DNA from: Ziziphus jujuba
Taxonomy: Eukaryota > Streptophyta > Magnoliopsida > Rosales > Rhamnaceae
Direction: 5' to 3'
Length of the DNA stretch: 64,000 nucleotides
Assembly (NCBI RefSeq): GCF_031755915.1
Contig: NC_083388.1
Location: forward strand, 12,598,501 to 12,662,500
Shown here: positions 1-11,599 of the stretch, piece by piece
Layout of the letters: each line of letters starts with the position of its first letter
Numbering within the stretch: position 1 is the first letter of the stretch
Notes under the pieces: model-generated
Databases searched by the model: none
Told to the model about the DNA's origin: nothing
The model's input: only the letters and a program-made list of their open reading frames with translations
Position numbers and translations under genes: made by a program

Positions 1-406
1 TAATTGGGGCAATACAATATCTAAGTCACTTACCATTTCAAAATTGAGATTTGTTCTTGTTGTAGCATTGACACGATAATGACAAGACACATAATAAAAA
101 TTATCATGAAAATTACCAACACATAAAATTTAACTCAACAGGTCGAAAACAAAGGGAGGGAGAGAGGTAGCTAAATAACTAAAAAAGAAGTTAAAAAAAA
201 TAAAAAGAAACCAAAAAAAAACAAAAAAAATTGCATTTGGAAATAAAAGTATGATGGTGGACCATTAAAGCTAACGTGTTCTATGTGTCAAAATCTTAAT
301 GGAGGTAAGACTAACTAGAAAACGGGACGGTTATACTGATGTTTTTCTCAAAAATTACACCTAAAATTACATATATTTGCACATTTAACTTCTAAATTAT
401 ATACTA

Positions 407-452
<46 letters not shown>

Positions 453-959
453 CTGTTCATTTTAAGTGTAGTTTTTGTTACTTTCTTATTTGTGTATGAT
501 GAAATTTAATATTTTCTTACCTTTCAGTTTAATTAATTGATAAACTTGCATTAATTCTTTTGAACATACTATATTTAATAGATTACCTTTTAATTTTATA
601 ATTAGAAGAATTATTTGTATTTGGTCATAATTATATAGTTAATGTGTTGCCCTATGTAGGTCGTAATTCATAAAAACATAGAGAAAATCATATTAATTCT
701 AGTAAACTTTAACTAGAGTTAGATTAAAATTAAATAGTTTTGATAAATTTTAATGAATAATTAGTAATAAGTTATAAGTTAGAACCATGTCTTATTTTTA
801 TTCAACCATGTTTCTCTATTTCATGTTGATTAGTGAGCATTTTACTTACTAATCAAGTCTATTTAAGTTTAATTATTTGCTTAATTTATCAAGTTTTTGG
901 TTGTTTTTTATATGTTTTATTCTCTTTTTGTATGAAGAGTTTCAATTTAGATTTTTAAA
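1..959. other. AT-rich intergenic DNA, no gene seen
   Basis: No reading frame, RNA gene or recognisable transposon end is visible. The only clear structure is a pure (AT)20 microsatellite at 411-450. The rest is A/T-rich with many homopolymer runs. Confidence 0.7.
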
Positions 960-2570
960 GAATGTTTGCTAAAAGTTGAAGTTTACGAGCGTAATGAACT
1001 TATTTCTTGAGAGTTAAGCAAAAGACATAAAGATATGACCTTTGGAATTGGCCTTGGGCATACCTACTTGCTTCATCAAGGTGTACATGCCAAATTTTGG
1101 CTTCCAAGGGAATGGATACAGCAGCTAGGTTGTGCCCACTTCCTTCTATGGAATGCATATGCCAAGTTCATCCATGGAAGAAGAGAGTCATGGCATGCCC
1201 ATTGGGTACCTAGAATGCCCACCCAAGTCTTGGCCATAGAAAAACGAAGTGGCGTTCCCACTTGCTATCCACGATTCCTATGCCATGCTTTATTCTTATC
1301 TAATATGTCAAACCCTTTATGGAGCTTATTTTAGCTAATTGTAGATTCTTAGAGCCCAAGGCTTGATCATTAATAAAGCATGTGAAATGTGTATGCTAGT
1401 TTTCATGATAGCCTTATGATAAAGATCAAAGATTAGAGATTAAGCACTAGCAGGTAAAAATTATAGGAAATCTTGAGAATTTCTATATATTTTTCTAAAA
1501 AGGCAAAGTTACCTATCATCTTGCATTCATTAACTAGAGACACCAAAATTTTGAGATAAAAATACTTTTCTAGGGAGAGAAGCTCTAGGGTTTAGAGCTT
1601 TTGAAGAACTCACAGCTTTGAATTTTGCTAAGAGAAGCCTTTACCTATTTAGAAAAGCTTCATCTTTATTCTCTACTCTAAATTTCTATTTTATTTGTAA
1701 TAGAATTCTTGAATATTTATAAAGACAATGTTTAAATCTTTGGGATTCTATTTGGTTTTTATTTTTGTTGGTTTTCTTTCTATGAGAGTTAGATCTTTTT
1801 AATTTAAGGCCATGATATCGCTTGGATCTTGCTTGTGATAAATTAATTTAGTTTATTAATGATATAATTTTATCCAATTATTTATGTTTCCTTAGATTAG
1901 TTGAATTAGAATGAGAATTTAGTTGGATGTTGTCCAAATTGAACTATTAGTATTTGGGTGAGCCTAATTTGGTATATTAAGAATAAGAATACACAATCGA
2001 TGAGCTATTGTAAGCTTGAGAAAGCCTATTTAAGTTTTAAGTAACCTTAATCTTAGTTTTAATTGAGTTTATAAGAACCAATTTGGCTTAGGTAATTGGA
2101 AGGAGAAGTAATTGCAAAGTTAATTGGTAGAATTACGAGAAATTCCAATTTAAGTAAAATTTTCATATATTTTACTTACCTTAAAAGTGGGAGTGAATGA
2201 ATTTAGAAACCTTTTTCATTAATTAAAAAAAATTAAGAAGTCATGTATTTGGTTCAAATGAAATCTTCTAAAACTTTTATTCATAGATTTCAATTACAAT
2301 TTGTGTGGTGTTGGTTTTATTTTGCATTTTAAATGTCAATTTAGTTTATAGTTTAGTTTGAATTGTCTTGTTTGTTTATTGCCTAGACGAAGTTAATTTG
2401 GGAATATATTTAGTACTTGGTCAAAATAGAGAATCTAAATATTATATCAACCTCCATAAGACGATACTTTTACTCATTTTATTTTATTACTTGAGCAATC
2501 CGTACACTTGCATGAATAAACGCAATCCAAGTTTTTTCCTATTTTGGTCGAGGATTTAAGTTGTAGCGAT
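960..2570. mobile_element. Possible degraded LTR or leader of a Ty3/gypsy (Athila/Tat-like) element
   Basis: This block has less biased composition than its surroundings. It contains a C/G-richer core (1035-1330) rich in GGCAT/ATGCC words, as in some long plant LTRs. Towards 2450-2530 the text 'ACTTGAGCAATCCGTACACT' resembles the leader region that follows LTRs of Tat/Athila elements, as I remember it. No paired LTR, primer binding site or target duplication was found, and the 99-codon open frame at 1035-1334 resembles no protein I know. The call is inference from texture only. Confidence 0.25.
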
Positions 2571-2675
2571 AGTCAATCAAATATTAATGTAAAATTAGAT
2601 GTTTGTATTTGCTAACTTTTTTAGACAATCTCTTATTTGGTGATAAGCTTGATATAAAATAGAGGTTGTAATAGT

Positions 2676-3218
2676 TAGAAGTGGCAATTTATGTCAACAA
2701 GTTAGTGTTCATGTTAACCTATTTATTTATTCAAAGCTATTAATCGTGTTAAGATTCTTCAATCTAAACCTCCATTTATTTAACATTCATGTCAAATAAA
2801 TTGACCTATTTAACCCATTTAATGAAATGCTATTTTTATTTTGACAAAACAATATATCAAATAACATGTTTATTTATTATTTTTTCAAAAAAACAAAATT
2901 TGTACAGTAATCTAGCTTATACTTTTATAGTCCAAAAAATAAAACTTATATTTTACTTTTATTCTATTTATCTAATATTTAATTGAGTATATCTTCTATA
3001 AATGTATGATAACAAATATTATATATGTATAATAAAAGACTAATATAATATATGTATATTAAAAGAGTTATTTTTAATTAATTGTGTCAATTTCAAATTA
3101 AGGGATTGATATTTTGTTAACCTATTTATAATCATGTTAAACATATTGACACTAATGGTAATATTAATGAGTCGTTTTTTAGGCAGGTTATTTTGTTCGA
3201 CTCATATTGTTACCCCTA
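2676..3218. mobile_element. Non-autonomous hAT-type DNA transposon (543 bp)
   Basis: The left end reads TAGAAGTGGCAAT. The reverse complement of the right end reads TAGGGGTAACAAT, giving imperfect terminal inverted repeats of the TAGGGGTGGCAA type common to plant hAT elements. The 8-bp flanks are GTAATAGT (2668-2675) and GTAGTGGC (3219-3226). They match at 5 of 8 positions and all three differences are transitions, as expected for a decayed 8-bp hAT target duplication. The interior is AT-rich with no transposase. The orientation is unknown. Ends and flanks were read directly; the superfamily is inferred. Confidence 0.6.
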
Positions 3219-3578
3219 GTAGTGGCATTTTGTACTAGTAATAGGATGCTAGTTATGGTGCTAGAAATCAACTTTAAATTTAGCTACTTAAAACTTAGAT
3301 TTTTCACCACCTTAAACTTGTCCAGAATTTCAACATAATAGGTAATAAATGTTAGTTTCAAACATCATTTAGCTTTATGGTACTAATGGACTTTCTATGG
3401 GCTCATTTTTTAAGAGATGATGACTGTAACAAGTCTTTTCAATCTTTTTTTTTTTTTTTTACTTCTGTTAATATAAGAAAAAAGTAAATTTTGCTAATTA
3501 ATTTTCTCTATCTCTAAAGACTATATAAAAGAAAATGTTTTTTTTTTCTAAATAAGTTTTTGATATTCATAATTTGAG

Positions 3579-3630
3579 TTTTAGATATTCAGGTCTAGAG
3601 CATTCATTTTAGATATTCAGGTCTAGAGCA
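3579..3630. repeat. 28-bp tandem duplication in the last PME exon
   Basis: A unit beginning TTTTAGATATTCAGGTCTAG occurs at 3579 and again at 3607 with a 28-bp period. The second copy runs to about 3630. On the minus strand it duplicates the segment just after the GEYDCS motif of the PME pseudogene. A 28-bp unit breaks the frame. Confidence 0.8.
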
Positions 3631-6600
3631 ATCATACTCTCCAAAAGACACAAACATGCATTCAAAATTTGATTTAATCAAGTGAGGATAAACAAATAAA
3701 TAGGCAACATGAAGAAACTAGAAGATAGATAATTAATAATGAAGCATGTAATATTATCTACAATTGTCATTTCAATCATTCTATACAGATAGATCAATAA
3801 CTATAAACATGCTTATTGATGAAAAGACCATAGTTGCATAAGCTCTCCAGGCTCTTCCTAGCCATAATCTCCCAGCTTCTAAAATTTTGCAGTTCACAAA
3901 GGAAAACCTAGTGTTTTCGGTCATCGACTGCCACCTTTGTCCTATAAGTGATTCAGTTACTCCTTCAATATATTCCTATTGAATTGATTCTACAACCTTG
4001 CCACATTAAAATTAGGTGGACAATTCGTATTGGCAGGTCATGTTCTTGTCAATCTATTTATTAATTGTGTATGAAATTATTCAATCTGAGCATAATTCAT
4101 TAATTAATCATATAAGAAACCCTAAAGCTGAACACAACATATTTAATAAGCAAGTACAAGATCCGATCTCTATAACTCATTTGCTAAATGGATTAACTTG
4201 GATTAACACAACCAATTTACACAAAATTAACTTAATTACATAAATTAACTTAGTTTAAATTAATTATTTTGAATAATTTAAATATAATTTAATTATTAAT
4301 TAATACAAGGTTTAAAATATATGTTCAAAACCGAATAACTATATTAGTAACAATATCCACACTCTTTCATATATAAGGTCGTCAGTTCAAGTAACCGTAA
4401 TGATAAAAAAAATCTATAATTACAAATTTACAATAACATAAAATATAATAATATCATAATTTCATCCAGCAGTTAAAAAAGAAAAAAAAATATATATATA
4501 TATATATAAAATAAACTAATACTTCTGTATAAAATAATGCCAAAAAAAAACTATAACAACCATGATTTTAATTTTCAACATCTTCAATACTAATAAATAT
4601 ATTGATTTTATATTTTGGTGTCCATAAGTACGTACATTTATTAAAAATATTATACTTAAGTAAATCAGTATTATTTTAATGATTTTATTTAATCGATACA
4701 TTTAATAATCGTACTAAATTGGTTGATCCAAATTCGATCATAACACGTTTATAGTGAACTCAGCCCACTAAATTTGTATTGTTTTTTTAGATGTGTTATT
4801 GTGTCAATGATCAAAATTGCTACTTGCTTAAAACCACTTAAAGAAAAAGAAAATTAAATGAGACAATCCAGCAAACATATAGTTTAGGAAGATGTCTTGA
4901 TTATGAACCATATAGACTAAGAGAAAGTTTAAAAAGTTAGGGAAACAATTAAGGTTGTGGAGCAATGTTGTACCTAATAGTGTGATCATGCATGTCCAAA
5001 TATGAAATTGATGGATCCTTTAATGAAATACTCTTTAAAATAATGCTTTCCACTAGCATCTAAAAGTGTGTTTTGGGTGCCATAATATCCACATCCATAA
5101 AATATAAATTAATCTAATGAAATTCGAAATAAATAAATATTTAAGTAAATGAATATTTTTTTGGTGTGCATAAGTATATATATATATATATTAAACATAT
5201 TATATTTAAGTAAATAAATATTATTTTAATAATTTTATTTCTCTTTTTTTAATTGATAAAAAATAATACAACTTTAAATAATTACTTAATTTAAAAATAA
5301 AAATCAATTAATTAAAATTTTACTAATGGTAAATTTAATATTTTGATTTCATAATTTAAACGGATCATAATTGTGTCAAGTTATGTTGACACGTTAATAT
5401 ATATTTAGTTACATGGTCAATTTCTACTTAAACATATCAATCTAAAATTTGTACGTTTAATAATAATCGTTTTAAATGGGTTGATCCGAATTTAATTCAA
5501 ACTCATTTATAGTAAACCCAGTCTTCTAATTTTGTGTTATTTTTCCAGTTTTGTTATTGTGTCAATAATCAAATTGCTACCTCTTTAAAACCACTTTAAG
5601 AAGAAAAAAAAAATCAAATGAGACAATCTAGCTAATATATAGTTTAGGAAGATGTCTTTATTATGAACTATATAGACTAAGAGAAAGTTTAAAGAGTTAG
5701 GGAAACAATTAAGGTCATGGAGCAATGTTTAGTGTGATCATGCATTTCTAAATATGAAATCGATGGTTCCTGAATGAAGTAATTTTTAAAATAATGCTTT
5801 CCACTATCATCTAAAAGTGTGTCTTGGATGCCATAGAACCCACATCCATAAAATGAAGCTTAAACAGATGAAATTCAAAGTAAATAAATATTTAAGTAAA
5901 TGAATTTTTTTTGGTGTGCATAAGTACATACATATATTAAACATACTATATTTAAGTAAATAAATATTATTTTAATAATTTTATTTCTCTTCTTTTAATC
6001 GATAAAAAATAATAATACAACTTTAAATAATTATTTAATTTAAAAATAAAAATCAATTTATTAAAATTTTACTAATTGTAAGTTTAATATTTTGATGTTA
6101 TAATTTAAACAGGTTATAATCGTGTCAATTTAGGTTTACATGTTAATATATATTTAGTTAAATGGATCAATTTCAAGTTAAACAGATCAATCTAAAATTG
6201 ATATGCGTCATAATAATCGTTTTAAATGGATTGATCCAAATTTGATCTGAATCCGTTTATAGTAAACCTAGCCCTTTAATTTTGAGTTATTTTTCGAGTT
6301 TTGTACCTAATAACTTATCTTGCATTTCCAAATATGAAATCAATGAATCCTTGAATGAAAATACTCTTTGAAATAATGCTTTCCACTATCATCTAAAAGT
6401 GCATCATGGGTGCCATAGATCCCACATTCATAAAATGGCGCTTGATCTCCTAAAATTTGAAGGGAGATTGCTTGAGCTCCCTCTTCTACTATAGGTGATA
6501 GATGAGCCATATTTATAAAACAAAAAGAAAATGATTAATCTCTCATAAAAAAAAATCAAATTAAAGTAGAATGAAACTAATGCAAATAATATGGAAAAAA

Positions 6601-7731
6601 AAATATAAAATTTAATATAAAATCATGTAGCAATCTAACACTTACAGACAAAGATTATAGGTAATGAAGTTAGAATCATTAATGTAATCAAAGAACTATA
6701 AAATGTCCCTCCATTCAATCTAGAGGTGTCATTCCATGATAAAAATTTGTTTAGGTTGAAGGAATCATGTAGTGGAAATTGAAATCATCAGTCAAATAAA
6801 GTATGTAATAAAACAATTCATCACCCACAACTAACTTTTGGATGTGTAGAAAAATGTCTTTAGACATCATATGATCTTTCAAACTATTCTTCTTATGATA
6901 TATTTGCATATAAGTGCACCTTATCACAAAAGAAACAAAAGGGTTAATTAAAAAATGTTATGAAATCTCACAATTTTTGTTTTTCTCTCCAGATGTTTAT
7001 TTTTCCATTGAGATTTGAAACTTCTACATAATAATTTATGTTAATTATTTGAAGACTAGAAAACCCTAACATCCTAAGGTTTTAATTATACCTCGTGCTT
7101 TATTAAAGGATTTCCTTTCGTTTCTAACCCAATGACCATATAAATAAACTCTATTACTTAATGAGCTAGTTTGGAAGTCTTACAACCATTAACAATCAAA
7201 ACTCATAATTAATAATTTATTCTGCTCTTGCTGCATAAATGCAACGCATATGACCATTTGCCTTCTAATATCAAATTTGTTTTATTTTCATCCACTACCA
7301 TTTGTGTCCTACCAACCAATATAGAGTTTCATATGGTTCATAATTGATATAAAATATCCACTTGTTACCTTTAACTATCCATATTAATGATGATGAGGAT
7401 CTTAGAAGCACTACACACGAGAATAGCTTCCATAGCCTTTTGTAAACTGTCAAACTTTTCACTTCCTTTCAAATATATTGTTAAAATGACAACCACCTTG
7501 TGCAAGTCAATGAGTCTAGAATTCCACTTGCTAGGTCACATTTCTGCTTGATGTTATGATGATAATCCTTGACATGAATATCCTTGACAAAGAGTACTTC
7601 TCAATATTGGTGGTGATGGTGGTGGTGGTGGTGGTGGTGGTTGTGGAACAAGAAAATGTTATGGATGGAGATAACAAAAACCAAAGCAATGGTTCACACT
7701 GAGAGAAAAGGAAGATTAATTTGGCTTTCAT
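3610..7731 (-). pseudogene. Pectin methylesterase (pectinesterase) pseudogene
   Basis: Minus-strand pieces in the right order match a plant PME, the secreted enzyme that demethylates cell-wall homogalacturonan. The start codon is at 7731, followed by a hydrophobic signal-like N-terminus and a Thr/His tract from a (GGT)n repeat (7609-7641). Next come SKWNSRL...KFDSLQKAMEAI...LIIIN (about 7532-7379), VVDENKTNLILEGKW (about 7302-7250), WNDTSRLNGGTFYSS with a frameshift (6736-6648), GAQAIS...[25 protein letters not shown] (6509-6317), a segment with ENTRFSFVNCKI and LWLGRAWRAYA (about 3990-3811), and FGEYDCS (3655-3615). The catalytic region reads THDAL where active enzymes have AQDTL. Several stops and frameshifts are present. 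The layout, without a PMEI prodomain, resembles the Arabidopsis PME8/PME15 group as I recall it. The identity of the family is secure; exon borders are approximate. Confidence 0.85.
4615..6430. repeat. Tandem array, unit about 750 bp, three copies, each with one PME exon
   Basis: The string TTGGTGTGCATAAGTA and its variants recur at 4615, 5161 and 5911, followed each time by the same AT-rich text. The last step is 750 bp; the first is 546 bp because copy 1 has lost about 200 bp. Each unit carries, on the minus strand, the PME catalytic exon at 4990-5100, 5741-5850 and about 6319-6509. The exon versions differ: [18 protein letters not shown] and GTHDALLDD. The rest of each unit includes hAT-like motifs (TTGCTACCTCTT, TTGATCCRAATTT). 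The rightmost copy is continuous with the upstream PME sequence, so it is probably the original. Confidence 0.8.
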
Positions 7732-7859
7732 GGCTAAGAAATGGGGTGGGCTTCGTTTTTTGGAAAAATACTTCAACACAAATATATATATATATATATA
7801 TATAGGATGGGCTTTGGGAAGTGCAAGTAGTGCAACAGTACATAGCCACATAATTATAA

Positions 7860-8289
7860 AGGCACCACCATAGATATGTAATTAGTTATATATATATATA
7901 TGTATTTATATTTGATTGTTAAAATTATATAGTTTTGTTTTTTAAAAAGAAAAAAGAAAGTTCTACTTTTCTATCCAACTCATGTGTGATCGTTTTCCTC
8001 AAATTTGATTATCAATATTAATCACTATCACGTTCGACAAGTTCATCATTATAAACGAGTCACTAACAGGTTAATTTCCTTAACTTGAAACTAACATAAA
8101 AAAAATAAGTTATTACATAAAAATTTAAGAATTCATATATAAATATTTAATAATATACTATAATATAAATATATATATAATATTTTATTAAATAGGCTAA
8201 ACAAGTCAACTTGTTTAACGTAGATGTTAAATCAAGGTAGGTTAGCACATTGTGTTAAAAATTAAACAATATTAAAATAGTACTACCTT
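7860..8289. other. AT-rich spacer
   Basis: No gene is seen. Short (TA)n tracts lie near 7888 and 8165. A stretch around 8020-8260 has the degraded look of hAT-like internal sequence but no readable ends. Confidence 0.5.
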
Positions 8290-8329
8290 ATGTTTGGCGT
8301 AGAATCCCACATGCATTTATTGTGTAGCG

Positions 8330-8431
8330 TTCTTTATGATGTGGCCTTTAGTATTTCAAAAGATGTACAATCAGTGAAGGTTCTTTATGATGTGGCCTTT
8401 AGTATTTCAAAAGATGTACAATCAGTGAAGG
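8330..8431. repeat. Perfect 51-bp tandem duplication
   Basis: A 51-bp unit (8330-8380) is repeated without a mismatch at 8381-8431. Because 51 is a multiple of three, the open frame at 8290-8634 (+) stays open and repeats 17 residues (LYDVAFSISKDVQSV...). The surrounding 8290-8470 is somewhat less AT-rich and is followed by an AAG|GTATGA donor-like site, so it may be an old exon. The protein is not one I recognise. Confidence 0.85.
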
Positions 8432-8550
8432 AAGGGTGTGTGGGTTTAAGATGCACAAGGTATGACAGGCATGTAATTTTATTTTTTTTCCCTTTAACAT
8501 ACACACATATATACATGTGTTTACTTATTTATTTAAAAAATAACATAAAT

Positions 8551-8589
8551 ACACACACACACACACACACCATATATATATATATATAT
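8551..8589. repeat. Compound microsatellite (AC)10-(AT)n
   Basis: Ten AC units at 8551-8570 are followed by about nine AT units to 8589. Confidence 0.95.
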
Positions 8590-8933
8590 GATAAAAGTGA
8601 ACATAGAAGTAGTAAAACTTTTTTTTTTCTTTAAACCCATTTGATAACTATAAAAATGATTGGTTATCATTTTCCATGAAAGAAATTAAATTAAGAAAAT
8701 TATTAATTTCTTCACAAGAAAAATCTTTATTCCAATTCATTTGGATAATGAGTTGAAAATATATTTCATTTAATATATTATTTTGGTTTTTAGTCTTACT
8801 TATTTTAACAGTTTTTTTTAAAGAAAAAAAAAACTTATTTTAGCAGTTTGTTTTGTTATTCCTTGGGCTAATTTATTCATTTAATCTCGGAAAGCTTTTC
8901 TACTTCCTTCATTATTTCCTAAGATGTGGTTTT

Positions 8934-9175
8934 CTATACTCCATTTAAATGTTCATCTATATTTTCTGGTATTCGTGGATTGAAGGAATGAGGAATACTT
9001 GAAAAAATGTTTTGTTGTATTTCCAAAACTTGATTATTAACTTTTTGTAGTATAAAATTTTCTGATACTAAATAAATAAGGAATCTTTTTATTCCATATT
9101 TTATGGCTAATAATTCTTTTTTAAATATCATATAGTGTTTCGCATTTGGTTTAAACTTCCCAGAATTATATCCAC
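8934..9175 (-). pseudogene. Endogenous pararetrovirus-like RNase H fragment
   Basis: The minus strand translates to a GYNSGKF motif at about 9175, then KELLAIKYGIKRFLIYLV and a hydrophobic FIL strand. This matches the RT/RNase H junction of Caulimoviridae-type elements (GY-SGKF ... KE-LA-KYGI-KF). Ty3/gypsy elements usually have a YSSKKL-type string there instead. The open frame starts at 9131 in the middle of the domain and runs into unrelated sequence at 8934. No other viral domain (movement protein, coat protein, protease) is visible nearby, so this is a short, dead relic. A divergent gypsy origin remains possible. Confidence 0.45.
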
Positions 9176-9179
9176 ATAA

Positions 9180-10519
9180 TAATTCTTTTTTTTGAAGAAA
9201 TAATATTTTCTCTTAGATTAGGATGAACATTTTTTTTTTCCTCAAAGGATTAACAAGATTAACAAATCAAGTTCTTCAATCAAAATCATAACAAGAATTT
9301 AAAGACCTCATCAGAGCAATTAAAAGAAGAAGAGCACTTAATTTTAAAGTTGAGTTGAGCAATTAAAATCCAGAAACAAAAACACCCATCAGATTCAATT
9401 TTGATATAGATCAAAATTTCAAAAGTGGCAATCAAAATTAAGAAAAATTAAATAGAGAGTCGAAATTTAGAAGGGAAGGGAATTCTAAGGCTTGGAAACA
9501 AAAATAAAACTTACATTTGATTTTTAATTTTTTTGGGTGAATTTGAGTAATCTAGTTATGATGTTAAGAGAGAAGAAGAGAAAGAGAAAGAGAAAAGTTT
9601 TCTAGTGTAGAAGAGAAACAAAAAGAGAATAGAGAGAAAGAGATAAGACAAAGAGAAAGAAAGAGAGTGTGAGGAGCGTGAGAAAGAATGAGAGATGTTC
9701 TTTTTTATTTTTCATAATAATAGAGATTGAAAATTAATTAAAAAAAAAAAACATAGTTTCTAATAAAGTTACTGTGAGCTAGCTACTTATAAAATGTAAA
9801 AGACATAAACGCTCTTTTTCCATTTGTTTCCAATTTCTCCAAACATCAGGGAGGAGGGATACAATATCTCATAGGAAAAATAATAACTATTTAGGCTTGG
9901 AACCAAGTATGTAAATGAGGCTTAAAGAATAAAAAGCCTTATATATGCATCTTCGTATGTATCCTAATATCTCAAATAATGGTACTGATGATGTAATAAT
10001 AATCAAGTAGCTAGAAAGGTTGAAATATAATACAAAAATATCATAAATCTTGTCTTCAATTATGCAATACTCTATGATTTTACCTCAAGCATCAATTATG
10101 CAAGCTCTAGAGTTTAACTTTAACTTTATATAAATCTTCTTCAAAATACAATTTAAATCATGGTAAATTTTTTTAGTGTTAAAAAATTTGGGAAGCAAAA
10201 ACATGTAAGTGTATTTTGGGCATATAAGCATACATAAAAACAATTCCATTAATTGAGAATCAATTCTATATTAATCATTATTTTATAATCAGTTAATCAT
10301 ATTATTTAACAAAAAAACACAAAAACATAAAAAAATTTAAAAATTTTCATCGTATTTCCTCCAAGAGAAGTTAAGAACCTAAAAACAAAAATAAAACAAA
10401 CATATTTTTGGATTTTCATTATTAATCAAAGCAAATAAGAACTAAATCTATCAAGCAAAAATAAAAACTAAGCCTAACATATTCATTTATGCTTAAAAAC
10501 TCATTTTCAAAACATTGAA
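9180..10519. other. AT-rich DNA with a purine-rich tract
   Basis: No gene is seen. A strongly GA-rich strand (about 9570-9690) is made of GAGAAAGAGAA-type words. The rest is AT-rich and may belong to the LTR of the Athila-like relic to its right, which reads leftwards, but no LTR ends were found. Confidence 0.45.
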
Positions 10520-11592
10520 ATGCACCCCCAACTTAAGATGAATATTGTCCTCAATGTTTGAAACTTACAAAAATTCAAGAAAAAATAAAAATTTAGAATA
10601 CTTCCCTTGATTGAAGTTTAGCTTGTTTAGTACTTGAGATCTCTTGGGAACATTTGAGAAAACCAACAAGATCAATGCACACCAAAAAAAATAAAAAAAG
10701 GAAACAAACAACCAGCACTGCCTATCTAGCTTTTGAATGCCATAGCATTGAACTATCTATTTGCAGTGCTGATTTCATTAGTTTGTAGTACTGCAACTTT
10801 CCATTCGTAGTACTGCATCCCTCTACTTGCTCTCTTAAAAATTCAAATTTTGCTATAATTCTCCATATTAACCTTCCTATCAACTCTCACCATACAAACA
10901 AACTAGTTCTCTACCTTAAAGCATGAACAAACACATTAAACACAATAAAAACAAGTAAAAACAACTAAACAAACTACACTTACAAGATTTCTAATAAGAA
11001 AATAAACACATTGAATAAAATCATTAAAGAAAAGATAATACTCCCTTTGAAGCTTTTAATAACATTTTAGCATCAATTTTTGGTATGGAAGGGTACTATT
11101 GTGGAAGCTTTATCTTGCCTTGCGAATTTTATCCTTTGTTTTACACATAAGCTCTCTACAAGATTTCAAGTAAAACAAATGTTGTTTACTATTTTTTCCA
11201 TTTGTTTGAACTTCAAGACTAGTGTATCAAAAATTTTCAACACATATAGTATCTAAACTTCATCAAAAACCTGCAAAACTAACAAAAAAAATTAAAAACA
11301 AACAAATAAAAACAATGCATAAAATAAAAATTACCTTGGGATTTCTTCTAAAAAGTGTTTGTTTAAAGTCATTAAGCTTGACTTTCACTATACGTCATGC
11401 TTTAAAATCAATGGAGGATTTCCAAGAACTTCCTTCATGACTTTCATAATATGGTTTCAATCTTTGTTCATTTACCTTTAAGGTATCATCTTCATTCATA
11501 AGACTTTTAACTGCTCTATTCGGAAATATTTGGAAAATGGCGTAAGGTCCACTGCATCTTGATTCAAGTTTACGTAGATGTAATTTCATTTT
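10520..11592 (-). mobile_element. Ty3/gypsy Athila-like relic: integrase C-terminus and polypurine region
   Basis: On the minus strand 11589-11400 encodes a piece with KLESRCSGPYAIFQIFP, then LKVNEQRLKPYYESHE. This is the SGPF...V-FP-GAV...F-VNGQRLKPY block at the C-terminal end of Athila-type integrases. Further along the same strand, 10560-10520 reads GAGGACAATATTCATCTTAA then GTTGGGGGTGCA. That is the 'gaggacaat...gtttGGGGG' sequence typically found after the polyprotein in Athila/Tat elements. Between them is AT-rich sequence. No catalytic integrase core or LTRs are recognisable. Confidence 0.6.
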
Positions 11593-11599
11593 AAACTTA

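Noticed and set aside
1035..1334. 99-codon open frame on the plus strand
   Set aside because: Odd composition (repeated GGCAT/ATGCC words), a shadow frame on the other strand and no resemblance to a protein family; better explained as repeat DNA.
7531..7851. 106-codon minus-strand open frame as a stand-alone gene
   Set aside because: It includes a (TA)n-derived Tyr/Ile run and a (GGT)n-derived Thr run, and its useful part is the first exon of the PME pseudogene.
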